From: Mycobacterium angelicum
GTDB taxonomy: Bacteria; Actinomycetota; Actinomycetes; Mycobacteriales; Mycobacteriaceae
Length of the DNA stretch: 64,000 nt
Direction of reading: 5' to 3'
Assembly: GCF_002086155.1 (NCBI RefSeq)
Contig: NZ_MVHE01000019.1
Location: 17,041 to 81,040, forward strand
Position numbers and translations under genes: made by a program. How positions within the stretch are numbered: the stretch's first letter is position 1; the number at the start of each line of letters is the position of its first letter. Below are positions 27,574 through 40,180 of this stretch, one piece after another. The notes beneath the pieces are model-generated. The model was not told where the DNA came from. It worked only from the letters and a program-made list of their open reading frames with translations, and did not search any database.

Positions 27574-28755
27574 ATGAAGATGTCAGGGCTTCTATCTCGT
27601 AGCACTCCTCGGCCGGGCCTGATCGGCACCGCTCGAGTGGACCGGAACATCGACCGTCTACTGCGCCGGGTCTGCCCCGGCGACATCGTGGTGCTCGACA
27701 TCCTGGACCTGGATCGCATCACCGCCGACGCCCTCGTCGAAGCCGACATCGCCGCGGTAGTCAACGCATCGCCGTCGGTTTCCGGCCGCTATCCCAACCT
27801 CGGTCCCGAGGTGCTGGTCAACAACGGCGTCACCCTGATCGACGAGACCGGTCCCGAGATCTTCAAGAAGGTCAAAGACGGCGCCAAGATCCGGCTGCAC
27901 GAAGGTGGGGTGTACGCCGGTGATCGCCGACTGGTCCGCGGCACCGAGCGCACCGACCACGACATCGCCGACCTCATGCGGGAGGCCAAGAGCGGACTGG
28001 CGGCTCACCTGGAAGCCTTCGCCGGCAACACAATTGAGTTCATCCGCAGCGAGAGCCCGCTGCTGATCGACGGAATCGGCATTCCGGACATCGACGTCGA
28101 CATGCGTCGCCGGCATGTGGTGATCGTCTCCGACGAGGACAGCGCCGCCGATGATCTGAAGTCCCTCAAACCGTTCATCAAGGAGTACCAACCGGTGCTG
28201 GTAGGAGTCGGCTCGGGGGCCGACACCCTGCGTAAGGCGGGCTACCGGCCGCAGCTGATCGTCGGCGACCCCGACCAGATCAGCACCGAAGTCCTCAAGT
28301 GCGGCGCGCAGGTGGTCCTGCCCGCCGACGCCGACGGCCATGCCCCCGGCCTGGAACGCATCCAGGACCTCGGTGTCGGGGCCATGACCTTCCCGGCCGC
28401 CGGCTCGGCCACCGACCTGGCGCTGCTGCTGGCCGACCATCACGGCGCCGCATTGCTGGTCACGGCGGGTCACACCGCCAACATCGAGACCTTCTTCGAC
28501 CGCACCCGCACCCAGAGCAACCCATCGACCTTCCTGACCAGGCTGCGGGTAGGGGAGAAGCTGGTCGACGCCAAGGCCGTCGCCACCTTGTACCGCAACC
28601 ACATCTCGGCCGGGGCCATCGCGCTGCTGGCGCTGACCATGCTGATCGCCATCATCGTGGTGCTGTGGGTCTCGCGCTCCGACGGCGTGGTCTGGCACTG
28701 GATCATCGACTACTGGAATCGCTTCACCCTTTGGGTGCAGAACCTGGTCAGCTAG
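27574..28755 (+). CDS. steA: SteA-like septation/cell-envelope protein with TPK-like domain
   Basis: 393 residues, colinear with Rv1697. The N-terminal two thirds form a thiamin-pyrophosphokinase-like fold (VGVGSGADTLRKAGYRPQLIVGDPDQIS, HAPGLERIQDLG). One transmembrane helix lies near the C-terminus (about 346-367, AIALLALTMLIAIIVVLWV). In Corynebacterium the SteA/SteB pair works in cell separation and envelope integrity. Here too it is followed after 12 bp by the SteB/MctB-like gene. Start chosen by match to the mycobacterial N-terminus (MKMSGLLSR). Highly conserved backbone gene. Confidence 0.92.
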   Translation: MKMSGLLSRSTPRPGLIGTARVDRNIDRLLRRVCPGDIVVLDILDLDRITADALVEADIAAVVNASPSVSGRYPNLGPEVLVNNGVTLIDETGPEIFKKVKDGAKIRLHEGGVYAGDRRLVRGTERTDHDIADLMREAKSGLAAHLEAFAGNTIEFIRSESPLLIDGIGIPDIDVDMRRRHVVIVSDEDSAADDLKSLKPFIKEYQPVLVGVGSGADTLRKAGYRPQLIVGDPDQISTEVLKCGAQVVLPADADGHAPGLERIQDLGVGAMTFPAAGSATDLALLLADHHGAALLVTAGHTANIETFFDRTRTQSNPSTFLTRLRVGEKLVDAKAVATLYRNHISAGAIALLALTMLIAIIVVLWVSRSDGVVWHWIIDYWNRFTLWVQNLVS

Positions 28756-28767
28756 GGCGGTGCGCTG

Positions 28768-32209
<3,442 letters not shown>

Positions 32210-32213
<4 letters not shown>

Positions 32214-33148
32214 CGCTTGCGCTCGAGACTCAGATGCAGGGCTACCTCGACCATCTGACCATCGAGCGCGGCGTCGCGGCGAACACGTTGAGCTCCTATC
32301 GCCGCGATCTGCGGCGCTACTCCAAGCATCTGGAAGACCGCGGGATCAGCGACCTGGCCAAAGTCGGCGAGGACGATGTCAGCGAGTTTCTGGTGGCGCT
32401 GCGCCGCGGAGATCCCGAATCCGGATCGGTGGCGCTTTCGGCGGTGTCGGCGGCTCGGGCGCTGATCGCGGTGCGCGGACTGCACCGCTTCGCCGCCGCC
32501 GAAGGGCTGGCCGAACTCGACGTGGCGCGGGCCGTGCGGCCACCCACGCCGGGCCGGCGGTTGCCCAAGAGCCTCACCATCGACGAGGTGCTGGCGCTAC
32601 TGGAGGGCGCCGGGGGCGACGACGCGGCCGACGGACCGCTCACCCTGCGTAACCGGGCGTTGCTGGAACTGCTGTATTCCACCGGGGCGCGGATATCCGA
32701 AGCCGTCGGCCTCGACGTCGACGACATCGACACGCACGCACGCTCGGCGCTGTTGCGCGGCAAGGGCGGCAAGCAGCGGCTGGTGCCGGTGGGACGTCCC
32801 GCCGTGCACGCATTGGATGCCTACCTGGTGCGGGGACGTCCGGACCTGGCGCGGCGCGGGCGCGGTACCGCGGCGATCTTTCTCAATGCGCGCGGCGGGC
32901 GGCTGTCGCGCCAAAGCGCCTGGCAGGTCCTGCAGGACGCGGCCGAGCGGGCCGGCATCACCTCGGGCGTCTCGCCGCACATGCTGCGGCACTCGTTTGC
33001 CACCCATCTGCTCGAGGGCGGCGCCGACGTGCGGGTGGTGCAGGAGTTACTGGGCCACGCCTCGGTCACCACCACGCAGATCTACACCCTGGTCACCGTG
33101 CACGCGCTGCGTGAGGTGTGGGCCGGAGCCCATCCGCGGGCCCAATAG
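32210..33148 (+). CDS. xerD: Tyrosine recombinase XerD
   Basis: 312 residues; with XerC it resolves chromosome dimers at dif. The N-terminal SAM-like core-binding domain (~10-95) precedes a catalytic domain with the full set: Arg in STGARISEA, Lys in [10 protein letters not shown], His-x-x-Arg in HMLRHSF, His in LLGHASV and the nucleophile Tyr in TTQIYTLV. Start ATG 32210 overlaps the Nudix stop. A much longer in-frame extension upstream is only the open shadow frame of the Nudix gene. Last conserved gene before the accessory block. Confidence 0.95.
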
Positions 33149-33366
33149 CTCGAGCCAATCGCGTCCATCGCCGGTCTGGCCCGTGGTCGTGACGTTGTTG
33201 ATGCCCACCGCCATTCGCCAGACGGAACACCGCGCGGGGCGAGACGCGCTTTGCGACTCATTCATTTTCAAGGTTACGCACAGCTTTCATTGACCTCCCG
33301 GGAAGGCAGACCGGATGTACGATCTTTTGCTTAAGAAATCAGTTCGACGAAGCTGAGGATCCTGCG

Positions 33367-34569
33367 ATGGACGATGACGGCAGCACTGCGGGTAAGCGCT
33401 GCGGTCTTTGGCTTACCGGGGCCCGTGGTTCGGTGGCGACCACCTCGATCGTCGGCTTGTATGCACTGAGCGCCGGCCTGATCCCCGACACCGGCTGCGT
33501 GACCGCGACGCCTGACTTTGCTGACGCGCATTTGCCGAAGCTTGCGGATTTCGTGGTAGCCGGGCGCGACATCTCCACCACGCCCTTGGTGAAGCGCGCC
33601 GAAATGTTGGTCGAAGCGGGGCTGTTGCCGCCTGGGGTGGTGGCCGCGGTCAACGATCGACTCGCGGCTACCGACGATGAGATCGTCGGACCCTCGTGCA
33701 TGGCGACCGCGGACCCGGCCAGCGCTGGCGCCGCTACCCAGGCGGAACTGGTCGATCGGCTCAGCGATGCGATGGCTTCGTTCATATCGGGGCACTCGCT
33801 GGACGTGTTGGTCGTCATCGACGTGGCCTCCACCCAGCCACCCGTGATCGACATGCCGGAATTCCACGACGCCGAGCTGCTCCTGCCGGGGCTGGCCGAG
33901 CCCAACCGCATCGTGCTACCGGCGAGCGGCCTGACCGCCCTTGCCGCGATACGCAATGGCGCCGCATATGCCTGCTTCACACCGTCGCCGACGCTGGGCC
34001 TGCCCGCGTTGCGCAGCCTGGCCGACGACGCCGGCGTTCTTTACGCCGGGCAGGACGCCAAGACCGGTCAAACCCTGCTGCGCACGGTGTTGGCGCCGAT
34101 GTTCGCTAGCCGCGCGATGGCCGTCCACTCGTGGTCGGGAACCAACCTGCTGGGCGGTGGGGATGGCGCCACGCTGGCCGATCCGGTGGCAGTACAGTCC
34201 AAGCTCGCCAGTAAACAACGCGGCATCCAGCAGATGCTCGGTGGCGGCGTGACCGCTCCACTGCACATCGACTATGTGCCCGACCTCGGCGAAACCAAAG
34301 TCGCATGGGATTACATCCATGCCACCGGATTTCTCGGCGGCCAGATCACGCTGCAAACAATTTGGTCGGCACCGGATTCCGCCTTGGCGGCGCCGTTGGT
34401 TCTCGACGTTGCGCGCCTGTTGGCGATGGGCCGCTTGCACGGCACGCGCGGCGTCGTCCCGGAGCTGGGCTTCTTCTTCAAGGAACCGTGGGGGTCTGAA
34501 ACGCATTCACTCGCAGCGCAATACGACGCGCTGGTGCAGTGGAGCACGTCGTTTTCGGCTGGCCGGTGA
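33367..34569 (+). CDS. Inositol-1-phosphate-synthase-like cyclase heading an ebo-type cluster
   Basis: 400 residues of the myo-inositol-phosphate synthase family: N-terminal NAD-binding GARGSVATTSIVGL, then DAKTGQTLLRTVLAP and GTNLLGGGDGATLADP, which correspond to the K.GQT and N.DG.NL signatures of Ino1. The family performs an NAD-dependent cyclisation of a sugar phosphate to a cyclitol phosphate. It is diverged from housekeeping Ino1 and sits first in an operon whose genes overlap end to start, so it likely makes a dedicated cyclitol for this pathway. ATG 33367 has GAGGAT upstream. The 218 bp upstream hold the operon promoter, not clearly identified. Confidence 0.82.
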   Translation: MDDDGSTAGKRCGLWLTGARGSVATTSIVGLYALSAGLIPDTGCVTATPDFADAHLPKLADFVVAGRDISTTPLVKRAEMLVEAGLLPPGVVAAVNDRLAATDDEIVGPSCMATADPASAGAATQAELVDRLSDAMASFISGHSLDVLVVIDVASTQPPVIDMPEFHDAELLLPGLAEPNRIVLPASGLTALAAIRNGAAYACFTPSPTLGLPALRSLADDAGVLYAGQDAKTGQTLLRTVLAPMFASRAMAVHSWSGTNLLGGGDGATLADPVAVQSKLASKQRGIQQMLGGGVTAPLHIDYVPDLGETKVAWDYIHATGFLGGQITLQTIWSAPDSALAAPLVLDVARLLAMGRLHGTRGVVPELGFFFKEPWGSETHSLAAQYDALVQWSTSFSAGR

Positions 34570-35411
34570 AGGTCAAGGCTTATCTCGGCCTGATGCGGGC
34601 GCCTGCCGCGCTGACAGTTCTCGGTGATACGGCCGTGGGGGCCATTTGGGCGGGCCGCCCGCTCTCGGGGCGGCGGCTCGCGCTGCCGCTGGCCTCGGCA
34701 CTGTTGTATTGGAGCGGCATGGTGCTCAACGACTGGGCCGACCGGCGGCGCGACGCCGTCGAGCGGCCCGAGCGGCCCATTCCGTCCGGAGAGGTCTCGC
34801 CCGGCGCGGCGCTGTCGCTTGCGACGGGATTGGCGGCGGCAGGTGTCGCGACGGCGACCGCGGTCAGCGGCCGGCACGGGCTGGCCGCGGCCGGCCGAAT
34901 CATGTTGTGCGTCACGGCCTATGACGTGGTTGCCAAGGACACCGCCATCGGACCGCTGGTCATGTCGGGCTGCCGCTTTTTCGATGTCATGCTCGGTGCC
35001 GGTCCGGGTTATCGGGCCGCGCTTGTTCCGGCGTCGGTGATCGGGCTGCACACCACCGCAATCACGGTGCTTTCCCGCAGTGAGGTGACGGGCGCCGAAC
35101 GCAGCCTGCCGGCGGTCGTCGGCGCAATGGGCGGTGCCGTCGCCACCTCGGCGATGGTGAGCACCGCAGGGTACCGGGCCGCACCGGCCGGGGCGGTCTA
35201 CCTGTGGTCGTTTGGCCCGGGCCTGTGGCAGGCGTGGCAGCAGCCCAGCGCGGAGGTGATCCGTGCGGCCGTGCGCAACGGTATCGCGTCGATGATCGCC
35301 GTGCAGGCGATGCTGGCGGCACGTTCTCGGCTGACCATGCTGGCCTTGAGCGGACTCGCAATTGGATTGCGGCTGAAGGTTTCTGCGCCAAAACCCACCG
35401 AGGTGACCTGA
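34566..35411 (+). CDS. eboC: UbiA-like prenyltransferase EboC
   Basis: 281 residues, mostly hydrophobic with about 8-9 transmembrane helices. The first Asp-rich motif of the UbiA family is present as NDWADRRRDAVERPERPIPSG (Asn/Asp for Mg-prenyl diphosphate). The second is weak around KDTAIGPLVMSGCRFFDVML. It should transfer or bind a prenyl chain in the membrane. EboC is one of the genes required for scytonemin precursor export in cyanobacteria. Start GTG 34566 overlaps the previous TGA (GTGA); an earlier GTG at 34539 is less likely. Confidence 0.85.
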   Translation: MKVKAYLGLMRAPAALTVLGDTAVGAIWAGRPLSGRRLALPLASALLYWSGMVLNDWADRRRDAVERPERPIPSGEVSPGAALSLATGLAAAGVATATAVSGRHGLAAAGRIMLCVTAYDVVAKDTAIGPLVMSGCRFFDVMLGAGPGYRAALVPASVIGLHTTAITVLSRSEVTGAERSLPAVVGAMGGAVATSAMVSTAGYRAAPAGAVYLWSFGPGLWQAWQQPSAEVIRAAVRNGIASMIAVQAMLAARSRLTMLALSGLAIGLRLKVSAPKPTEVT

Positions 35412-36826
35412 TGCACATTGGCTACAACACCAATAGTCTGGCCGACCATCCACTGGCCGACGCGCTCGGCTTGATCGCCGACGAGGGCTATACCGCGGTG
35501 GCGCTGACGGTCGGCTATCCCCACGTGCGCCCCTTCGACTCCGACCTCGGTTCCCAACTGGGTGCCCTTCGGGCGCTGCTGGACAGCTACGGGCTCAAGG
35601 TGGCCATCGAAACGGGTGCGCGCTATCTGCTGGATCCGCGTAACAAACACAAACCCTCGCTGGTGGACATCGCCGGTGAGGCACGAGTCGAATTCATGCG
35701 CCGGGCCATCGATATCGCCGCCGACCTGGGGGCCACCTGTGTCTCGCTGTGGTCGGGCTACGCGGTCAGCCACAGCGACCCCGCCACCACCCGTGAGCTG
35801 TTGCTGAGCCGTCTTGCACAGGTCGTGGATTACGCGGACCGCAAGGCGGTCACGCTGGGCTTCGAGCCAGAACCCGGCATGTTCGTCGAGACGGTGGCAC
35901 AAGCCCGCGACGTATGCCGGGCGCTGGGCGATCCTGCGCGCCTTGGCATCACGCTGGACGTCGGCCATTGTGTGATGACCGAGCCGGCCGGGGCCGCGGC
36001 GGCGATCGCCGACTTGGGCGACAAACTGGTCAACGTGCATCTGGACGACATGACGCCGCTCAAACACGAACATCTCGAATTCGGCGACGGCGATCTCGAT
36101 CTCGGGTCAGTGCTGGATGCCTTGCGCGGCAGCGGTTTCGGCGGGGTCGCCTCCGTCGAGTTGCCCCGACATTCACACGACGCACCGAATGTGGTGCGCC
36201 GCAGCATGTCGGCGATAAAGCTGGCCGGGCTGCCCGTGCAGGCGAGGTCGTGGATCGCTAAGGCCTCAGCCGAGATCGGGCGCGCTCCCGACAAGGTCGT
36301 GGAACTGTTCCCCGGGGCCACCCGCGGTGTCGGCGGATCAAGCGACGCCGTGCTGCTGGCCCGGGAAAAGCTGTTCAGCACTTTGGTGGCCGAAAACGAT
36401 TCCGTCGCGGCCCCGCTTATCGAGAAGCTCTACCGCTGGGGCGACAGCGACGAACGTCTGGCCGTGCTACGCGGGTTGGAGATCGCGGCACTGAACGGCC
36501 AACCCGGACCCGAGGCATGCAGCACGGGTGTGGCCCTGGTCGAAGACGCGTTGCGCTGCAACGAGCCCCGGCTGGTGGGCGCGGCCCTCGGCGGGTTTGC
36601 CGCCCGCTACCTGTCTCAGCACGCCTGGCGGCACGGAGTGATGAAGCTCGTTTTCATGGAGGTGCCGCTGCAGGCGGTAGCCGGCTTGCACAACCGGGCC
36701 GATGCAGAATTGGGCCGCATGGCCAACGATTACGTCAACGAACGCCGTGCGGCCGGTCGTTCGGTGTCTGACGACGTGACGATGCTGCAACGCCTTACCG
36801 CGACAGAGACGGAGGTTGCGACGTGA
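35411..36826 (+). CDS. Sugar-phosphate isomerase/epimerase TIM barrel fused to EboA domain
   Basis: 471 residues. Residues 1-275 are a xylose-isomerase-like TIM barrel with the metal-site pattern seen in such enzymes (GFEPEPGMFV, ITLDVGHCV, VHLDDM, ASVELPRHSH). Residues ~310-470 are an EboA-type helical domain, recognisable from AWRHGVMKLVFMEVPLQAV, HNRADAELGRMANDYVNERR and AAGRSV. In most ebo clusters EboA is a separate protein of unknown function, so this is a fusion. Start ATG 35411 overlaps the eboC stop by one base. Confidence 0.82.
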   Translation: MHIGYNTNSLADHPLADALGLIADEGYTAVALTVGYPHVRPFDSDLGSQLGALRALLDSYGLKVAIETGARYLLDPRNKHKPSLVDIAGEARVEFMRRAIDIAADLGATCVSLWSGYAVSHSDPATTRELLLSRLAQVVDYADRKAVTLGFEPEPGMFVETVAQARDVCRALGDPARLGITLDVGHCVMTEPAGAAAAIADLGDKLVNVHLDDMTPLKHEHLEFGDGDLDLGSVLDALRGSGFGGVASVELPRHSHDAPNVVRRSMSAIKLAGLPVQARSWIAKASAEIGRAPDKVVELFPGATRGVGGSSDAVLLAREKLFSTLVAENDSVAAPLIEKLYRWGDSDERLAVLRGLEIAALNGQPGPEACSTGVALVEDALRCNEPRLVGAALGGFAARYLSQHAWRHGVMKLVFMEVPLQAVAGLHNRADAELGRMANDYVNERRAAGRSVSDDVTMLQRLTATETEVAT

Positions 36827-37674
36827 GAATCTTTGACCCCCATATCCATATGACCTCGCGGACCACCGATGACTACGAGCAGATGTATGCCGCCGGCGTC
36901 CGCGCCCTGGTCGAACCGGCATTCTGGCTCGGCCAGCCCCGCACCGACGCCGCGTCGTTCATCGACTATTTCGACAGCCTGATCGGCTGGGAGCGGTACC
37001 GCGCTTCGCAATTCGGCATCGCGCACAACTGCACGATCGCGCTCAATCCCAAGGAAGCCAACGACAGCCGCTGCCGGCCGATACTCGAGCACATACCGCG
37101 CTACTTGTCCAAGGCCGGTGTCGTCGCCGTCGGCGAAATTGGCTACGACTCCATGACGCCCGACGAAACGGCGGTATTCGAAACACAATTGGAGATGGCC
37201 GCCGAGCGCGAACTGCCCGCACTCGTGCACACACCGCATCGTGACAAACTCGGCGGGACGATAGCCAGCATCGATGTGGTCAAGCGCATCGGCATCGATC
37301 CGGGACTGGTATTGCTGGATCACCTGAACGAGGTGACCATCGAACCCGCGCTGGAAAGTGGTTGCTGGGCCGGCTTTTCGATCTATCCCGACACCAAGAT
37401 GGACGAGGACCGCATGGTCGCCCTCATGCAGCGGTACGGCCTGGAACGGATCATCGTCAATTCCGCCGCCGATTGGGGCCGATCCGATCCGCTCAAGACG
37501 GCCAAGACGGCCGAAGCGATGCTGGCGGCGTCGTTCACCGAAGACGACGTCGATCGGGTGCTGTGGCGCAATCCCGTCGAGTTCTACGGCCAGAGCGGAC
37601 AATTGCTGTTGTTGAGCGAGGAGCAGGAAGCCGCATTCGCCGGCAACACGATTCACCGCGGGGAAAAACGGTGA
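36823..37674 (+). CDS. eboB: TatD-like metal-dependent hydrolase EboB
   Basis: 283 residues of the amidohydrolase/TatD fold. Metal ligands are visible in DPHIHM, VGEIGYD, LVHTPH, LLDHLNE and NSAADWG. The normal TatD HxH is present (HIH). EboB proteins are TatD paralogues always found with EboA and EboC; the substrate is unknown. Translational coupling (GTGA) to the preceding gene. Confidence 0.85.
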   Translation: MRIFDPHIHMTSRTTDDYEQMYAAGVRALVEPAFWLGQPRTDAASFIDYFDSLIGWERYRASQFGIAHNCTIALNPKEANDSRCRPILEHIPRYLSKAGVVAVGEIGYDSMTPDETAVFETQLEMAAERELPALVHTPHRDKLGGTIASIDVVKRIGIDPGLVLLDHLNEVTIEPALESGCWAGFSIYPDTKMDEDRMVALMQRYGLERIIVNSAADWGRSDPLKTAKTAEAMLAASFTEDDVDRVLWRNPVEFYGQSGQLLLLSEEQEAAFAGNTIHRGEKR

Positions 37675-38798
37675 TGCTGTCGTACTGCAGCAACGTCGTC
37701 GCCGCGGAGAGCCTGCAGCTGCTGGAGCACCAATTGTCGTCGGTGTTCGCTCCGGCACGCGAGCATGCCGGGGTGGCGCAACTCGGCGTCGGGCTGTGGC
37801 TGCCGGCTGCCACCGCGGCCCAACTCTGCGGCGATCGTCGGGCGCGCCGCCGGCTGGCCGCGATCCTGGCCGACAGCGGACTCGCCGTGGTCACCATGAA
37901 CGCTTTCCCGTACGGAAAATTTCACGGCGATTCAGTCAAACACAAGGTGTACCAGCCTGATTGGACGACGCGAGAGCGACTGGAATACACGAAGAACTGC
38001 GCCCAGGTGCTCAGCGATCTGTTGGGCGATACCGGGCACGGCAGCATCTCGACGTTGCCGCTGGGTTGGAATGACCCATGGGACGACGCCGCCGATGCCC
38101 AAGCCCGCAACAATCTGGCCGCGCTGGCCGACGAGCTGCGCCGCATCGAGAATCGCACCGGCAACCGGATCAGGCTGGCGGTCGAACCCGAACCCGGCTG
38201 CGTCATCGGCTCGTGCGGCGACGCCATCGGCTGGTTCGGCCGCGCGGTCACGGCCGGTGACGTGGATTCCCGGTATGTGGGTGTGTGTCTGGACACCTGC
38301 CATTTGGCGGTGATGCACGAAGATCCCGCCGCGGTGTTATCGGGGCTGGGCGAGATCGGAATCGAGGTGGTAAAGATACAGGCCTCCAACGCAATTCAGA
38401 TACACGATTTGGCCGCCGACGGGGTGGTCGAGGCGTTCGCGGAATTCGCCAACTCGCCGTATCTGCACCAGGTCAACGGTTTCGATGCGAGCGGCCGCCA
38501 GTGGTTCCGGGACGATCTGTCCTTTCAGGACCCCGCGATACCGCGCGAGGGCAGCGCCCGCGTGCACTATCACGTGCCGTTGCATGTGAGTCCGCCGGCG
38601 CCGCTGGGCAATACGTCGCATGTCCTCGCCGAGGTGATGGGCATGCTGGGCGATCTAGCCGGACCTGTCGACGTCGAAGTCGAAACCTACACTTGGGATG
38701 TGTTGCCGCCGTCGCTGCGCATGGGAAGCCTTGCCGAAGACATAGCCGCCGAGGTTCGCTGGCTGGACGAACTGATCTGTGTGCGGGATCCGGCATGA
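37674..38798 (+). CDS. eboE: Metabolite traffic protein EboE (TIM barrel, isomerase-like)
   Basis: 374 residues of a xylose-isomerase-like TIM barrel: YCSNVVAAESL at the start, KHKVYQPDWTTRERLEYT, AVEPEPGCVIG (Glu ligand), GVCLDTCHLAV (Asp, His ligands) and ETYTWDVLPP near the C-terminus, as in EboE proteins. The function is unknown; it is a second isomerase-like barrel in the same operon. ATG 37674 or GTG 37671 are both possible starts overlapping eboB. Confidence 0.85.
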   Translation: MLSYCSNVVAAESLQLLEHQLSSVFAPAREHAGVAQLGVGLWLPAATAAQLCGDRRARRRLAAILADSGLAVVTMNAFPYGKFHGDSVKHKVYQPDWTTRERLEYTKNCAQVLSDLLGDTGHGSISTLPLGWNDPWDDAADAQARNNLAALADELRRIENRTGNRIRLAVEPEPGCVIGSCGDAIGWFGRAVTAGDVDSRYVGVCLDTCHLAVMHEDPAAVLSGLGEIGIEVVKIQASNAIQIHDLAADGVVEAFAEFANSPYLHQVNGFDASGRQWFRDDLSFQDPAIPREGSARVHYHVPLHVSPPAPLGNTSHVLAEVMGMLGDLAGPVDVEVETYTWDVLPPSLRMGSLAEDIAAEVRWLDELICVRDPA

Positions 38799-40180
38799 CG
38801 CAACCCGTTCTGCTCATCAACGTCGTCGGCTTGACGCAGCCGCTGCTGCGGCACATGCCGAACCTGTCCGCACTGGCGGCCCGCGGCGCCATGACCCCGC
38901 TGAAGACGGTTTTCCCGGCGGTCACCTGCACGGTGCAATCGTCGATGGTCACCGGCCTGAGGCCGAACAAGCACGGAATCGTCGGAAACGGCTGGTATTT
39001 CCGCGATCTGGGTGAGGTGCTGCTGTGGCGGCAGAGCAACGCCCTAGTGGCGGGGGAGAAGGTATGGGAGACGGCGGCCGGGCGTTTCGAGGGGTACCGC
39101 TCGGCCAACGTCGGGTGGTGGTATGCGATGAACGCCAGCAACGACGTCATCGTCACGCCCCGCCCGGTCTATCACCAGGACGGCCGCAAGTCGCCGGACT
39201 GCTACGTCATTCCGCCGGATCTGCATGACATTCTGACCGAGAAGCTCGGCACCTTTCCCTTGTTCCAGTACTGGGGACCGACGGCGAATATCACCTCGTC
39301 GCGCTGGCTGGTGGATGCATCGATAGAGATCATCGAGCGCTATTCGCCCACCCTGCTCACCGCGTATATCCCGCACCTGGACTACGACTTTCAGCGCTAC
39401 GGTCCGCGCTCACCGCTGGCGATTGCCGCCGCGGCGGACGTCGATGCGGCGCTGGCCCCGCTGCTCACGGTTGCCGCCGAGCGCGGCATGACCACCATCG
39501 TCGTCTCCGAGTACGGGATCGGGCCGGCCCACCAGCCGGTCGACATCAACCGTGCGCTCAGACGCGAGGGCTACCTCAACGTCTACACGCAGCAAGGCCG
39601 AGAATACTTGGACCCGTGGACATCTCGGGCCTTCGCCGTCGCTGACCACCAAGCCGCCCATATCTATGTGCGCGACGAAGCCGACATCGCAGCAGTAGCC
39701 GACCTCGTCAAAGGGCTCAGCGGGGTCGACGAGGTGCTTGATCGAGACAAGCAGCAGGCATTGGCAATCGATCACTCCCGCTCCGGTGAGCTGGTGGCGA
39801 TCGCCGAACCGGGCGCGTGGTTCACCTACTACTACTGGCTCAACGACGAACGTGCACCGGAATTCGCCCCCTGCGTCGACATTCACCGCAAGCCCGGATA
39901 TGACCCCGCCGAGTTGCTGATGAATCCCGACGATCGGGCCGTCAAGGCCAAAGCCGCTGCGGCACTGGTCAAAAAGGCGGTAGGCCTGCGCTACACCATG
40001 GGCGTCATTGCCCTCAACGGCAGGGGCGTCGGCGGCACCCATGGGCGGCTGCCGGACTCAGCCGAAGAGACCCCTGTCGTCATTACTTCCACCCCCGACC
40101 TGCTGGTCGATGCCTCGGTGCCATTGCCCGTCACCGCCGTACGCGACCTGGTGCTCAACGCCCATACATTCAAGAGATGA
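38795..40180 (+). CDS. Alkaline phosphatase/nucleotide pyrophosphatase family protein of the ebo cluster
   Basis: 461 residues of the type I phosphodiesterase/nucleotide pyrophosphatase superfamily. The nucleophile region PAVTCTVQSSMVTGLRPNKH (Thr) and a metal pair in YIPHLDYDF are present. The position usually reading SDHG reads SEYG and is followed by IGPAHQPVD; a later histidine lies in AVADHQAAH. The altered metal site may be family-specific or signal a changed activity. No signal peptide is evident. Likely removes a phosphate or nucleotide from the pathway intermediate. Start ATG 38795 overlaps the eboE stop. Confidence 0.8.
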   Translation: MTQPVLLINVVGLTQPLLRHMPNLSALAARGAMTPLKTVFPAVTCTVQSSMVTGLRPNKHGIVGNGWYFRDLGEVLLWRQSNALVAGEKVWETAAGRFEGYRSANVGWWYAMNASNDVIVTPRPVYHQDGRKSPDCYVIPPDLHDILTEKLGTFPLFQYWGPTANITSSRWLVDASIEIIERYSPTLLTAYIPHLDYDFQRYGPRSPLAIAAAADVDAALAPLLTVAAERGMTTIVVSEYGIGPAHQPVDINRALRREGYLNVYTQQGREYLDPWTSRAFAVADHQAAHIYVRDEADIAAVADLVKGLSGVDEVLDRDKQQALAIDHSRSGELVAIAEPGAWFTYYYWLNDERAPEFAPCVDIHRKPGYDPAELLMNPDDRAVKAKAAAALVKKAVGLRYTMGVIALNGRGVGGTHGRLPDSAEETPVVITSTPDLLVDASVPLPVTAVRDLVLNAHTFKR

